From NCBI GenBank assembly GCA_030653935.1, contig JAURYL010000077.1, forward strand, positions 1-54,621: a stretch of 54,621 nucleotides of DNA, read 5' to 3'. Below the pieces are notes generated by a model that saw nothing but the letters and a program-made list of their open reading frames with translations, did no database searches and was not told the origin of the DNA. This DNA is from Pseudomonadota bacterium (GTDB lineage: Bacteria > Pseudomonadota > Gammaproteobacteria > Burkholderiales > Thiobacillaceae). The translations under genes and the position numbers were made by a program. Shown here piece by piece: positions 34,401 to 42,528 of this stretch. Within the stretch, counting starts at the first letter, position 1; the number at the start of each line of letters is the position of its first letter.

Positions 34401-36381
34401 CCAAGCGCGCTTCAACGCCAATGGCTGGAGCGGCCAGTTGCTGGCCTACCGTATCGCCAGCACCGGCGCGGTGAGCGGTGGCGAGGAATGGGATGCCGCC
34501 ACCCTGCTGCGCACCCAGACCGGCATCAGCGCCGACTCGCGCACCCTCATTACCTACGGCTCGAGCAGCCGCGACGGCCTGCCCTTCACCTGGACCGGCA
34601 TCTCCGGGCAGACGGCGCAAACCGATGCCCTCAACCGCGACGCCGGCGGCAGCCTCGACAATCGTGGCGCCGACCGCGTCGCCTGGCTGCGTGGGCAGAG
34701 CCAGCATGAAGGCAAGTCCGCCAGCCAGTTGCGTGAACGCACGGCCGGCCCGCTGGGCGACATCGTCAACTCCAACCCCATGTATGTCGGGCCGCCCGCC
34801 GCCGGCTACTCGGATGTGGATTTCGAGGGTTATGCGGCTTTCGCCAATACCTGGCGCACGCGTTCCCCGATGGTCTGGGTTGGCGGGAACGACGGCATGT
34901 TGCACGGCTTCAACGTCAAGGTGGGTGGCGCCAACGCCGGCAAGGAGATGCTGGGCTACGTTCCCGGCGCGGTCTACGCCAACCTCAGTCAGCTCATGGC
35001 GCAAGGCTACAACCACCGTTACTTCGTAGACGGCAGCCCGATGGTCGCGGATGCCGTGGTGGGTGGCGGTTGGAGGTCGGTGCTGGTGGGCGGCCTCAAT
35101 GCCGGCGGCAAAGGCTATTTCGCCCTCGACGTCACTGATCCCGACACCAGTTTCATCCAGACCCGTGCCGCCGAACTGGCGCTGTGGGAGTTCACGGCGA
35201 ATGATGATGCCGATCTCGGCAACAGCTACAACTGGCCGGCGAAGAACCTGTCCAACGGCCAGTCACGCCAGATCGTGCGCATGAATGACGGCCGTTGGGC
35301 GGTCGTCGTCGGCAACGGTTACAACAGCGGCGCCGGTAAGGCCGCCTTGTTCATCCTGTTCCTGGTTGGCGGCACCGATGGCGCCTGGACCGTGGGGAAC
35401 GACTACATCAAGCTAGTGGCCGAATCCGCCAGCGCCAGCAACGGTCTCTCCACCCCGGTGCCGTTCGACCGCAATGGCGATGGCAAGGTCGACGTGATCT
35501 ATGCCGGTGACCTCAAGGGCAACCTCTGGAAGTTCGATGTCGGTAATAGCAGCCCATCACAATGGCGCGTGGATCTGTCCGGTCAGCCGTTGTTCACCGC
35601 CCGCGACAGCGGCGGTGTGGCGCAACCCATCCTGGCGCCGCCGGAAATCACGGTGCACCGCCTGGGCGGCGTGATGCTGCTGTTCGGAACCGGCAAATAC
35701 CTGGAAGCTTCCGACGCCAGCAGCACCGCCGTACAAAGCTTCTATGGTCTCTGGGACCGCGCCGGCGCCAGCGGCGTGAGCGGCACCCTGGCCGGAGAGG
35801 CCATTCCCGGTCGGCAATGGCTGCAAGGCCAATCCCTCAACGAATATGCAGCCGGCAGCTCGCTCAACGGTCGTGTCGTCAACCTCGGCGTGCGTGTTCC
35901 CAGTGGCTCGGCCGTGGTCTGGTGCAACGCCGGCAGCCTCGCCAGTTGCGAAAGTGGCGGTACCCCCGCCGCCCATCTGGGCTGGCGACTGGACTTGCCC
36001 GCGTCCGGTGAACGACTCACCGGGATTCCGCAACTGCTCAATGGTGTCATCTACTTCAGCACCTTCATCCCCAGCGACGCGCCCTGCCAATATGGTGGCG
36101 ACGGCTGGTTGATGGCGCTGGACTATGCCAACGGCACGCTGATTCCTTATCCCGCCTTCGACACCAACGGTGACGGCATCATGAATTTGGATAGCGATGC
36201 CCGGGTTGGCGGCGTCAGGACCGGCGCCGCCCTGGGGGGCGCCACCTTCCTCCGCGCCACGACCGCAACCGGTCAGGGCGTCGCCCTGCTCAATCGCCTG
36301 ACTGGCGATCTCATGTCCATTGCCAGCAGCCTCGGCCCCGGTGGTTCTGGAAGGGTAAGCTGGCATGAGGTGGTGGAGTAG
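31438..36381 (+). CDS. pilY1: Type IV pilus tip adhesin/assembly protein PilY1
   Basis: A 1647-residue exported protein starting MKSIWKWWVTGMGSAG after a strong AAGGAG, with a long signal peptide (LGLLLLLLSPPVLA). The C-terminal third is the PilY1 beta-propeller: MLHGFNVKVGGANAGKEMLG, VLVGGLNAGGKGYFALDV, and the calcium loop DRNGDGKVDVIYAGDLKGNL near residue 1343. Other Asp-rich loops are DLDGDGQLE (~78) and DTNGDGIMNLDSD (~1574). PilY1 controls Ca2+-dependent pilus extension/retraction, adhesion and surface sensing. The long N-terminal part is Ser/Thr/Asn-rich and has no clear von Willebrand A motif. The frame opens 16 codons earlier, but that part is the leader hairpin. Confidence 0.93.
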   Translation: MKSIWKWWVTGMGSAGRVGHSVLKPCLGLLLLLLSPPVLALDLASSPLFISSSIPPQVMLDVSKDQQLYKKAYSDYSDLDGDGQLETGYKHAIDYYGYFDSYKCYSYSTGNQRFEPTSTSDSKYCSGLWSGNFLNWATMTRMDAVRKLLYGGLRSTDQTFAAGGVNALTVLERSYLPTDAHAFAKYYNGADIDRLTPFTASATPTAVPSSSNVTIPAATPAALSFAVASTSAFAYGDQVVIRANANPSANYMIGAVSCVNGSGINMFNSLVANANSCSSGQIKVVVEQAQGSGTHNNWSIENWTQTGITLCNATLGSSTSQNNTNPPLVRVARGNFALWAANERWQCLWREESSSPGENTGSLSGSTRANGNRAAHSGLYANSLSPNKTTSSSGRIANGLGSYDYVARVKSCVPGLLGGERCKQYPSGNTKPIGLLQYYGDSGQLHFGLMTGSHAKNISGGVLRKNVGSLGDEINAGTDGTFIQPATPPNSPRTSTSPATPAGIINSLNYLRIYGYNYGDGTYLGSSGDNCSWQLTNITENSCTSWGNPMSEVFYESLRYFAGASATSAYTFSNSGSKDNLLGLPLATWVDPLNTSNYCAPLNVLMINASVSSNDEDLGGTSMSGIGAASTASSLTDAVGSGEGLNGRRFFMGKSGGSNNELCDAKTLSGLGSAAGICPEGPTLQGSWLMAGLAHHARTQRIRSNISIPDNDVKSLKVSTYGVQLATNVPQIRVALEGEASPRVILQPAYRLFNSSPQGGGQLVDMKIVYQTATATTAEGMAYLNWEDSEQGGDYDQDVWGMISWRLDRNTNTLTVTTRTMAESTVQPQGFGYIVSGTTQDGPHFHSGIEGFNYTDPAAISVSPTTKVNGSGGCNNCQLSDAATTATYTLGAATAESLKDPLWYAAKWGGFTETAGANNLPDQVAEWDSRTASGSYGSDGVPDNYFLVSNPLGLEQALDRTFTAILEKAAASAVTTNSTSIRSDSRLYQARFNANGWSGQLLAYRIASTGAVSGGEEWDAATLLRTQTGISADSRTLITYGSSSRDGLPFTWTGISGQTAQTDALNRDAGGSLDNRGADRVAWLRGQSQHEGKSASQLRERTAGPLGDIVNSNPMYVGPPAAGYSDVDFEGYAAFANTWRTRSPMVWVGGNDGMLHGFNVKVGGANAGKEMLGYVPGAVYANLSQLMAQGYNHRYFVDGSPMVADAVVGGGWRSVLVGGLNAGGKGYFALDVTDPDTSFIQTRAAELALWEFTANDDADLGNSYNWPAKNLSNGQSRQIVRMNDGRWAVVVGNGYNSGAGKAALFILFLVGGTDGAWTVGNDYIKLVAESASASNGLSTPVPFDRNGDGKVDVIYAGDLKGNLWKFDVGNSSPSQWRVDLSGQPLFTARDSGGVAQPILAPPEITVHRLGGVMLLFGTGKYLEASDASSTAVQSFYGLWDRAGASGVSGTLAGEAIPGRQWLQGQSLNEYAAGSSLNGRVVNLGVRVPSGSAVVWCNAGSLASCESGGTPAAHLGWRLDLPASGERLTGIPQLLNGVIYFSTFIPSDAPCQYGGDGWLMALDYANGTLIPYPAFDTNGDGIMNLDSDARVGGVRTGAALGGATFLRATTATGQGVALLNRLTGDLMSIASSLGPGGSGRVSWHEVVE

Positions 36382-36385
36382 TTCG

Positions 36386-36462
36386 ATTTCGGATTTCGGA
36401 TTTCGGATTTCGGATTTCGGATTTCGGATTGCGGATTGCGGATTGCGGATTGCGGATTGCGG
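36386..36462. repeat. Heptamer tandem array after pilY1
   Basis: Eleven 7-bp units: six ATTTCGG followed by five ATTGCGG, beginning four bases after the pilY1 stop. It is the same heptamer as the array at 23662-23717, in the same orientation. The block change from TTC to TGC halfway along suggests two rounds of unit amplification. There is no coding role. Confidence 0.9.
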
Positions 36463-36528
36463 ATTTGCCTGGTCTGGCCGTGATCGTGGCCCGGCAGTTC
36501 CGCTCTCGAAACTAACCAAGGAGCCATG

Positions 36529-36759
36529 ATGCGAACCATCCAGATCAATGAGGCGGAGCCCTCCTTCCACGCCCTGCTCGCCGCCGTCGAAGCCGGGGAA
36601 GAACTTGCGCTGACCCGACATGGCCGGGTGGTGGCGCGGATGCTGCCGGAGGGCGCGTACCTCGCCGATTCGCGGGCAGCAGGCTTCCGCGGCGGATCGG
36701 CGAGGGCACTCGAAACGCGCTACACGATAGAAACCGGGTTGATCTCGCCGCTGGATTGA
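36529..36759 (+). CDS. Orphan Phd/YefM-type antitoxin
   Basis: A 76-residue protein starting MRTIQINEAEPSFHALLAAV. The pattern of a short strand followed by a helix, GEELALTRHGRVVARMLPE, is the Phd/YefM DNA-binding antitoxin N-terminus. The tail (TRYTIETGLISPLD) would be the toxin-binding part. The second of two adjacent ATGs (36529) has the proper distance to AAGGAG. No toxin gene lies on either side: pilY1 and a repeat array are upstream, and a convergent acetyltransferase is downstream. It may be a remnant or act in trans. Confidence 0.7.
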   Translation: MRTIQINEAEPSFHALLAAVEAGEELALTRHGRVVARMLPEGAYLADSRAAGFRGGSARALETRYTIETGLISPLD

Positions 36760-36805
36760 GTGGTCGCGGAACGCGACACGAAGAAAAGATTCAGTGGACA
36801 TCAAC

Positions 36806-36831
36806 CGACCGGCGGGTGCGCCCGCCGGTCG
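36806..36831. terminator. Hairpin between the antitoxin and pat genes
   Basis: A perfect 11-bp stem, CGACCGGCGGG/CCCGCCGGTCG, with loop TGCG in the convergent gap. No long T-run flanks it, but its position 12 bp beyond the pat stop fits a transcript end for the minus strand. Confidence 0.5.
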
Positions 36832-36843
36832 ATATGCCCGCGT

Positions 36844-39522
36844 TTACAGATGCCGGGAAACGTAGCGGACGCTGTCGTCTTCCGGGTGCGCCGCGACCTT
36901 GAAGCCGAGGCTCGCGGCCAGTTTGAGCATGCGATGGTTGGTTTTCAGCACCTCGCCATCCATTTTCCGGAGACCCTTGGCGCGCGCCACGTCCATCAGC
37001 ACGTCCATCAACTTGTGGGCGATGCCCTGTTTCTGCCATTGGTCGCTGATCACCACGGCGAATTCGCAGGAGTCGCCATCGGCGTTGATGGCGTAGCGGG
37101 CGACGCCCAACTCGACGTCCTTGCCGTTCACCACGGTCACGGCCAACAAGGCCATCTCGCGGTCATAGTCGATCTGGGTGAAGCGCACCAGCATGGCTTG
37201 CGATAGTTCGCGCACCGCGTCCATGTAACGGAAATATTTGGTTTCCTCGGACAGGCTGCGCACGAAACTCTGGGTCAGCTCGGCGTCTTCCGGGCGAATC
37301 GGCCGGATGACGACATCGACGCCATTGGGCAATTGCCAGGTGCTCACCAGATGCGCGGGGTAGGGATGGATCGCCATATGCGCGTAGCGGTCGGCGCTCG
37401 AGATTCTCGGGGCGATGATGACGCGGGCGTCGAGGGCGAGGGCGCCATGCTCGTCCACCAGCAGCGGGTTGATGTCCAGTTCCTTGATCCAGGGGAGTTC
37501 GCAGACCATTTCCGAAACTCGCAGGAGCACCTGCTCCAGCGCGTCGAGATCGGCGGCGGGGCGGTTGCGGAATTCGCCCAGCAGCTTGATCACGCGGGTG
37601 CGGTTCAGCAGATCGCGCACCAGGAAGCGGTTCAGCGGCGGCAGGGAGACGGCGCGGTCTTGCGCGGCCTCGACGTCGACGCCACCGGTGCCGAACACGA
37701 TGACCGGGCCGAGCACCGGGTCGCTGGTGACGCCCACCAGCACTTCGCGGGCGTTCGGGCGCACCAGCATGGGCTCGATCACGACGCCATCGATTTTTGC
37801 GTCGGGAACACGGTTGTGGACTTCCGTCATCATGCCGCTATAGGCCGAGCGCACGGCATGGCCGCTGGAGAGGCCCAGGCGCACGCCGCCGACGTCGGAT
37901 TTGTGGCTGATCGTCTGTGAATTGATCTTCATCGCCACCGGGAATCCCATTTGCTGCGCCATCAGCATGGCCTCGGTGGGTTCGCGCGCGATCAGGGTCT
38001 GCGCCACCGGGATACGGAAGGAGGAAAGCAGCGCCTTCGACTCCACCTCGGTCAGCACCGAGCGACCCTGCGACAGGGCGGACTCGATGATCAGGCGGGC
38101 GCCCGCGACATCCGGATCGGTGCCTTTGGCGATGGGGCCGGGCGTCTGCATCAGCAGGCGCTGGTTTTCGTAGTAGGCGGAGAGATAGGAGAACACTTCG
38201 ACCGCCGGTTCCGGGGTCGAGAAGTGGGGGATGCCCGCGTCCTTGAAACGCTGGCGGCCTTCCGCCACCTGCGCCTCCCCCATCCAGCAGGCGATCACCG
38301 GCTTGCTGGATTGCTTCGCCACCGCCACCACCGCGTCGGCGGCTTCGGTCGGCCGGGTCATGGCTTGCGGCGTCAGCATCACGAGGACGCCGTCGACATT
38401 CTCATCCGCCAGGCAGGCCTGCATCGCCGCGCTGTAACGGTCGGCGGCTGCGTCACCGATGATGTCCACCGGGTTGCTATGCGACCAGGTCGGCGGCAAG
38501 GCGGCATTGAGTTTGTCCAGGGTGTCCGGATTCAACGCAGCCAGCTTGACGCCCAGGTCCACGGCGCGGTCGGTTGCCATGACGCCGGGGCCGCCGCCGT
38601 TGGTGACGATGGCGAGTCGGTCACCGCTCGGCTTGATGTGGGAAGACAGCGCTTGAGCGGAGGCAAAAAGTTGGGTGATGCTGGACACCCGCACCACGCC
38701 GGCACGGCGTAACAGCGCGTCGAACACCGCGTCGGAGCCGACCAGAGCGCCGGTATGCGAAGCCACGGCCTTGGAGCCGGCCTCATGCCGCCCCACCTTG
38801 ACCAGCACCACCGGCTTGATCCGCGCGGTGGCGCGCAGCGCACTCATGAAGCCGCGGGCATCACGAATGCCCTCGATGTACATGAGAATGCCCTTGGTGG
38901 CCGGGTCGTAAGCCAGGTAGTCGAGAATCTCGCCGAAATCCAGATCGGCGGAGGCGCCGGTGGAAATCACGCTGGAAAAACCGATGCCGTTCGATTCCGC
39001 CCAGTCCAGCATGGCCGTGCAGAGGGCGCCGGACTGCGAAACCAGGGCGAGGTCGCCGGAGAGTGTGGCGCCCTGGCTGAAGGTGGCGTTGAAGCCGATG
39101 GCCGGGCGTTGCACGCCAAGACAGTTGGGGCCGATGAAGCGGATGTCGTTTCTTTTCGCGGCGGCCTGCACCGCTTCTTCCAGCGCCACGCCCGCCGCCC
39201 CGACTTCGCGGAAGCCGGCGGAAAGCACCACGGCGTGGCGGATGCCGCGCGCGCCACAGCTATCCAGGATGCCCGGGATGGTCGACGCGGGCGTCGCGAT
39301 CAGGGCCAGTTCCGGGGTTTCCGGCAGGTCACTGGCGCTGGCGTAGCAGCGCTCGCCGTAGAGCTGGTCATGTTTGGGGTTGATCGGATACACCTTGCCG
39401 GTGAAGCCGGACTTGCGCAGGTTGCTGAACAGGATGCCGGCAACCGAGTTTTCCTTCTCGCTGGCGCCGAAAACGACGACCGACCGGGGCATGAATAGGG
39501 GGTGTAGATAGTGCTGTGACAT
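36844..39522 (-). CDS. Pat-type protein lysine acetyltransferase (ACS-like + GNAT)
   Basis: An 892-residue protein. Residues ~1-690 resemble NDP-forming acyl-CoA synthetase: a CoA-binding domain (SVVVFGASEKENSVAG), a succinyl-CoA-ligase-like region (TNGGGPGVMATDRAV) and an ATP-grasp domain (FPVAMKINSQTISHKSDVGG). The C-terminal ~150 residues are a GNAT domain with the acetyl-CoA loop QKQGIAHKLMDV. This order matches Pat/PatZ (YfiQ), which acetylates lysines of acetyl-CoA synthetase and other enzymes using acetyl-CoA. It is divergent from an HDAC-type deacetylase across a ~167-bp gap. Confidence 0.88.
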   Translation of the reverse strand: MSQHYLHPLFMPRSVVVFGASEKENSVAGILFSNLRKSGFTGKVYPINPKHDQLYGERCYASASDLPETPELALIATPASTIPGILDSCGARGIRHAVVLSAGFREVGAAGVALEEAVQAAAKRNDIRFIGPNCLGVQRPAIGFNATFSQGATLSGDLALVSQSGALCTAMLDWAESNGIGFSSVISTGASADLDFGEILDYLAYDPATKGILMYIEGIRDARGFMSALRATARIKPVVLVKVGRHEAGSKAVASHTGALVGSDAVFDALLRRAGVVRVSSITQLFASAQALSSHIKPSGDRLAIVTNGGGPGVMATDRAVDLGVKLAALNPDTLDKLNAALPPTWSHSNPVDIIGDAAADRYSAAMQACLADENVDGVLVMLTPQAMTRPTEAADAVVAVAKQSSKPVIACWMGEAQVAEGRQRFKDAGIPHFSTPEPAVEVFSYLSAYYENQRLLMQTPGPIAKGTDPDVAGARLIIESALSQGRSVLTEVESKALLSSFRIPVAQTLIAREPTEAMLMAQQMGFPVAMKINSQTISHKSDVGGVRLGLSSGHAVRSAYSGMMTEVHNRVPDAKIDGVVIEPMLVRPNAREVLVGVTSDPVLGPVIVFGTGGVDVEAAQDRAVSLPPLNRFLVRDLLNRTRVIKLLGEFRNRPAADLDALEQVLLRVSEMVCELPWIKELDINPLLVDEHGALALDARVIIAPRISSADRYAHMAIHPYPAHLVSTWQLPNGVDVVIRPIRPEDAELTQSFVRSLSEETKYFRYMDAVRELSQAMLVRFTQIDYDREMALLAVTVVNGKDVELGVARYAINADGDSCEFAVVISDQWQKQGIAHKLMDVLMDVARAKGLRKMDGEVLKTNHRMLKLAASLGFKVAAHPEDDSVRYVSRHL

Positions 39523-39572
39523 GGTGTATGGCGTGTGGTTACAGGGGTGCTGCTGCTAATTACGGCGCTTGC

Positions 39573-39592
39573 CCCGGTTACTTTAACGGGGT
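39573..39592. promoter_or_regulatory. Short inverted repeat in the pat/HDAC gap
   Basis: CCCC-G-GTTA / TAAC-GGGG forms a hairpin with one bulge and a 3-nt loop, in the middle of the 167-bp divergent gap. It may be an operator for either gene. No convincing promoter elements could be chosen in this gap. Confidence 0.3.
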
Positions 39593-39689
39593 TCTTATGA
39601 CCGCGAATGATAGACCCATGAGCGTTACCGTGACATGAACGCGGCGTATAGTCAGTATTGGTTTTCAGCCGATTCAGCCGTCATTCGCC

Positions 39690-40613
39690 ATGCATACCGC
39701 CTACATCACGCATCCCGAGTGCCTCAGGCACGACATGGGACATCAGCATCCGGAAAGCCCGTCGCGGCTCAATGCCATCAGCGACCGCCTGCATGCGGCG
39801 TACTTGTTCGACTACCTGTTGCACCAGGAAGCGCCGCTGGCGCATCGCAGCCACCTCGCGCGCGTCCATGATCCCGCCTATATCGACGCCATCGAAGCGG
39901 CCTCACCCTATGAGGGCATGGTCAACCTGGATGGCGACACCGCGATGAATTCACACAGCCTGGAGGCCGCCTACCGCGCCGCCGGCGGCGGTGTCATGGC
40001 GGTGGATCGGGTCATGCGCGGCAAGGTCGAGAACGCCTTCGTCGCCTGCCGCCCGCCGGGACACCACGCCACCCGTGATCGCTCCATGGGTTTTTGCATC
40101 TTCAACAACGTCGCGGTCGCCGCCGCGCATGCCCTGGAAGCGCATGGCCTGAAACGGGTCGCCATCGTCGATTTCGATGTGCATCACGGCAACGGCACGG
40201 AAGACATCTTCAAGGACGACCCCAGGGTGATGCTCTGTTCCACCTTCCAGCACCCCTTCTATCCCTATAGCGGCGCCGACACGGTGAGCGAGCATATCGT
40301 CAACGTGCCGCTGCCCGCCGGCACCACCGGCAAGCGTTACCGCGAGGTATTCGAGGAAAAGGTGCTGCCGCGGCTGGCCGCCTTCCAGCCGGAAATGCTG
40401 TTCTTCTCCGCCGGATTCGACGGCCACCGCGAGGATGACATGGGCCAGTTCGGCCTGATGGAGGCGGATTACATCTGGATTACCGAGCAGTCCCTGGCCG
40501 TCACCCAAGCCCATACCGGCGGCCGTGTCGTCTCGGTGCTGGAAGGGGGTTATGACCTGTCGTCGCTGGGGCGCAGCGTTGCCGAGCACATCCGGGTGCT
40601 GGCGGGGTTGTAG
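39690..40613 (+). CDS. Histone-deacetylase-family (AcuC-like) deacetylase
   Basis: A 307-residue arginase/deacetylase-fold enzyme. The active site is complete: RPPGHHATRDRSMGFC (the charge-relay His pair), DFDVHHGNGTEDIF (zinc Asp and His), SAGFDGHREDDMGQ (zinc Asp) and LEGGYDLSSLG. Bacterial members remove acetyl groups from lysines (AcuC type) or from acetylpolyamines. The substrate is not proven by motifs. The divergent neighbour is a Pat-type lysine acetyltransferase, which favours a protein-deacetylase role (inference). It is convergent with the DUF3426 gene. Confidence 0.88.
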   Translation: MHTAYITHPECLRHDMGHQHPESPSRLNAISDRLHAAYLFDYLLHQEAPLAHRSHLARVHDPAYIDAIEAASPYEGMVNLDGDTAMNSHSLEAAYRAAGGGVMAVDRVMRGKVENAFVACRPPGHHATRDRSMGFCIFNNVAVAAAHALEAHGLKRVAIVDFDVHHGNGTEDIFKDDPRVMLCSTFQHPFYPYSGADTVSEHIVNVPLPAGTTGKRYREVFEEKVLPRLAAFQPEMLFFSAGFDGHREDDMGQFGLMEADYIWITEQSLAVTQAHTGGRVVSVLEGGYDLSSLGRSVAEHIRVLAGL

Positions 40614-40640
40614 GGTTGCTGGTTTTCCTGGCTGCCAGCG

Positions 40641-41552
40641 TCAGGGGTAGGCCAGATCCAGGGCGTAGCCGGTGGCCGCGAGGGTGCCGGTATCCAGATC
40701 CAGGCGGATTTCCCGTTCCACTCCGGCCGCCATGCCGGTTTCCGGACGCGCGTCCCGGCCCAGGTATTCCGCGGGCGAAAACACCCGTTTTGCAACGGGT
40801 TCATCGCGCACATCGGTCAGGGTGAGCGCGATGTGCGGCCAGGTCTGCACCTGGCCGCGACGGTTGGCGAGCAGCAGCGAGAGCCGCGCGCGCGCCTTGT
40901 TTTCGGCGTCATGTTCCAGCGAAGAAGCCGCGATCGCCGTTTTGTCGAGCTGGCGCGGCAGCGGTACCACGCAGTTCAGCGGTTGGCATAGCGCCCACAG
41001 TAGTGGCCGTGCGGACGGCAACGCGGCGGCGAGGTCGGCGCGCAGGAAAATGGCGGATTGCAGCAGCAGGAGCGCGGCCAGGAACACCGCCGCCGCAAGC
41101 TTCAGATGGAAATGTCGCGGCCGAACGCGCCTGGCCGGTTTGATTCGCGTCGGCAGCTCGGACAGCAGGATGGATTCCGAGGTTTCCCCCGAGATTGCCA
41201 CCGGGCTGGGCGTGGGCGTGACCGGCAGCGCCGGCTCGGGCGTCTCGTCCAAGTATTGGGCGGGCGGCTGCGGTGCCGCCACTACAGGTTCCGACATCAC
41301 CGCCAGTTCCGGTGCCTCCGGCCAATCTGGTGTTTCGCGCGTGTCCGGCGCCACCGCCTCGTCAGGGCTCGCGGTTCGGCCCGGCGCTTTCCCGTCCGGT
41401 TCGGCGGGTGGCGCCACCAGTTCCGCCAGCAGGCTGTCGTAGGCGTTGAAGACCACCCCGCACTGCCCACAGCGCACCAGTCCGCGCCGCAGCCCCAGAT
41501 GTTCCTGGGTGACCCGGAAGGTGGTCTGGCATTCGGCGCAGGTGGTCAGCAT
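40641..41552 (-). CDS. Zinc-ribbon DUF3426 membrane protein
   Basis: A 303-residue protein. The N-terminus is a zinc ribbon (CAECQTTF ... RCGQCGVVFNAYD, two CxxC pairs). A ~100-residue Pro/Glu-rich linker, one membrane helix (LAAAVFLAALLLLQSAIFL) and a C-terminal DUF3426 domain follow (CQPLNCVVPLPRQLD, ALTLTDVRDEPVAKRVFSP). Function is unknown. In betaproteobacteria this gene typically sits beside prmA and accC, as here, with a 3-bp gap to prmA. Confidence 0.85.
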   Translation of the reverse strand: MLTTCAECQTTFRVTQEHLGLRRGLVRCGQCGVVFNAYDSLLAELVAPPAEPDGKAPGRTASPDEAVAPDTRETPDWPEAPELAVMSEPVVAAPQPPAQYLDETPEPALPVTPTPSPVAISGETSESILLSELPTRIKPARRVRPRHFHLKLAAAVFLAALLLLQSAIFLRADLAAALPSARPLLWALCQPLNCVVPLPRQLDKTAIAASSLEHDAENKARARLSLLLANRRGQVQTWPHIALTLTDVRDEPVAKRVFSPAEYLGRDARPETGMAAGVEREIRLDLDTGTLAATGYALDLAYP

Positions 41553-41555
41553 GGG

Positions 41556-42446
41556 TCAGGTGTCAGACGCCAGGCGCCGGCCTTCGAGGCAGACCCACCC
41601 TTCTTCCGTCTTCCACAGGCGCATGGTGAAGGCCTGGCCATAGATCGCCATGACCTCCTCGGCCTGTTCGGCCAGGATGCCGGACAAGGCGATGCGACCG
41701 CCGGGCGTCACCCGCGCGGCAAGCAGGGGCATCAACGCTTTCAACGGATTGGTCAGGATGTTGGCGACCAGCACCTCGAACTGCCCGGCCGGGGCGGCGT
41801 CCGGCAGGGAAAACTCAGCGCTCACCCGGTTGCGTTCGGCATTGTCGCGCGAGGCGGTGACCGCCTGGGCGTCGACATCGACGCCGATGACCCGCCCGGC
41901 GCCCAGCTTGACGGCGGCGATGGCGAGAATGCCGGAGCCGCAGCCGTAATCGAGGACCGACTCAGTGCCATGGAGGCTGGCTTCCAGCCATTGCAGGCAC
42001 AAACGGGTGGTGGGGTGGCTGCCGGTGCCGAAGGCGAGCCCGGGGTCGAGCACCAGGGTGATCGCCTCGGGGTCGGGTGCGTCATGCCAGGAAGGCACGA
42101 TCCAGAGTCGTTTCGAGATGGGGATGGGCGCGAACTGGGATTGGGTCAGGCGCACCCAATCCTGCTCTTCCACGCGCTCGATCTGGTGTTCGTGGTCGGC
42201 GGGCAAGCCCAGCCGTGCGAACAGGGTAGGCAGGTCGGCATCGGCGTCGAGCAGCGCGACCACCCAATTGCGCTCCCAGGCCTTGGGGTCGTCCAGCCCG
42301 GGTTCGCCGAATTGCGGCAATTCCGCCTCGGTGCCGGCGTCGCGATCCTCGATGGAAACCGACAGTGCGCCGGCGTCCATGAGCGCATCGGCGAGGCCTT
42401 CGGCCTCGTCTTGGTTAGCCGCGAGTTTCAGGGAGAGCCAGGGCAT
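41556..42446 (-). CDS. prmA: Ribosomal protein L11 methyltransferase
   Basis: A 296-residue SAM-dependent methyltransferase that trimethylates L11 at several sites. The N-terminal recognition domain starts MPWLSLKLAANQDEAEGLAD. The catalytic domain shows LDPGLAFGTGSHPTTRLCLQ and the SAM loop DYGCGSGILAIAAVKLGA, then NILTNPLKAL (the Asn-containing motif IV). The length is normal. It lies between accC and the DUF3426 gene on the same strand. Confidence 0.96.
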   Translation of the reverse strand: MPWLSLKLAANQDEAEGLADALMDAGALSVSIEDRDAGTEAELPQFGEPGLDDPKAWERNWVVALLDADADLPTLFARLGLPADHEHQIERVEEQDWVRLTQSQFAPIPISKRLWIVPSWHDAPDPEAITLVLDPGLAFGTGSHPTTRLCLQWLEASLHGTESVLDYGCGSGILAIAAVKLGAGRVIGVDVDAQAVTASRDNAERNRVSAEFSLPDAAPAGQFEVLVANILTNPLKALMPLLAARVTPGGRIALSGILAEQAEEVMAIYGQAFTMRLWKTEEGWVCLEGRRLASDT

Positions 42447-42453
42447 GATTCCT

Positions 42454-42526
42454 TGTAGCGCCGGCGTCTCGCCGGCTTCGTGGGGGCTGATTGGAAAAAC
42501 GACGCCGGCGAGCCACCGGCGCTACA
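42454..42526. repeat. TGTAGCGCCGGC-family inverted repeat between accC and prmA
   Basis: Arms 42454-42476 and 42504-42526 pair with two mismatches, with a 27-nt loop. It is the same family as 26058-26120, filling the accC-prmA gap. A half-element (CCGGCTGGAAGCCGGCGCTA) lies at 44028-44047 beside accB. Confidence 0.75.
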
Positions 42527-42528
42527 GG

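Noticed and set aside
31963-35016. A 1017-codon minus-strand open frame inside pilY1
   Set aside because: It is antisense to an unmistakable PilY1, rich in Gly/Ala/His/Gln as shadow frames of GC-rich genes are, and has no family features.
36386-36462. A CRISPR array at the heptamer repeats
   Set aside because: Units are 7 bp and contiguous, with no spacers, and no cas genes are present.
36760-36843. A toxin gene partnering the Phd-type antitoxin
   Set aside because: The gap is 84 bp and mostly a terminator-like hairpin, and no reading frame of toxin size exists on either strand.
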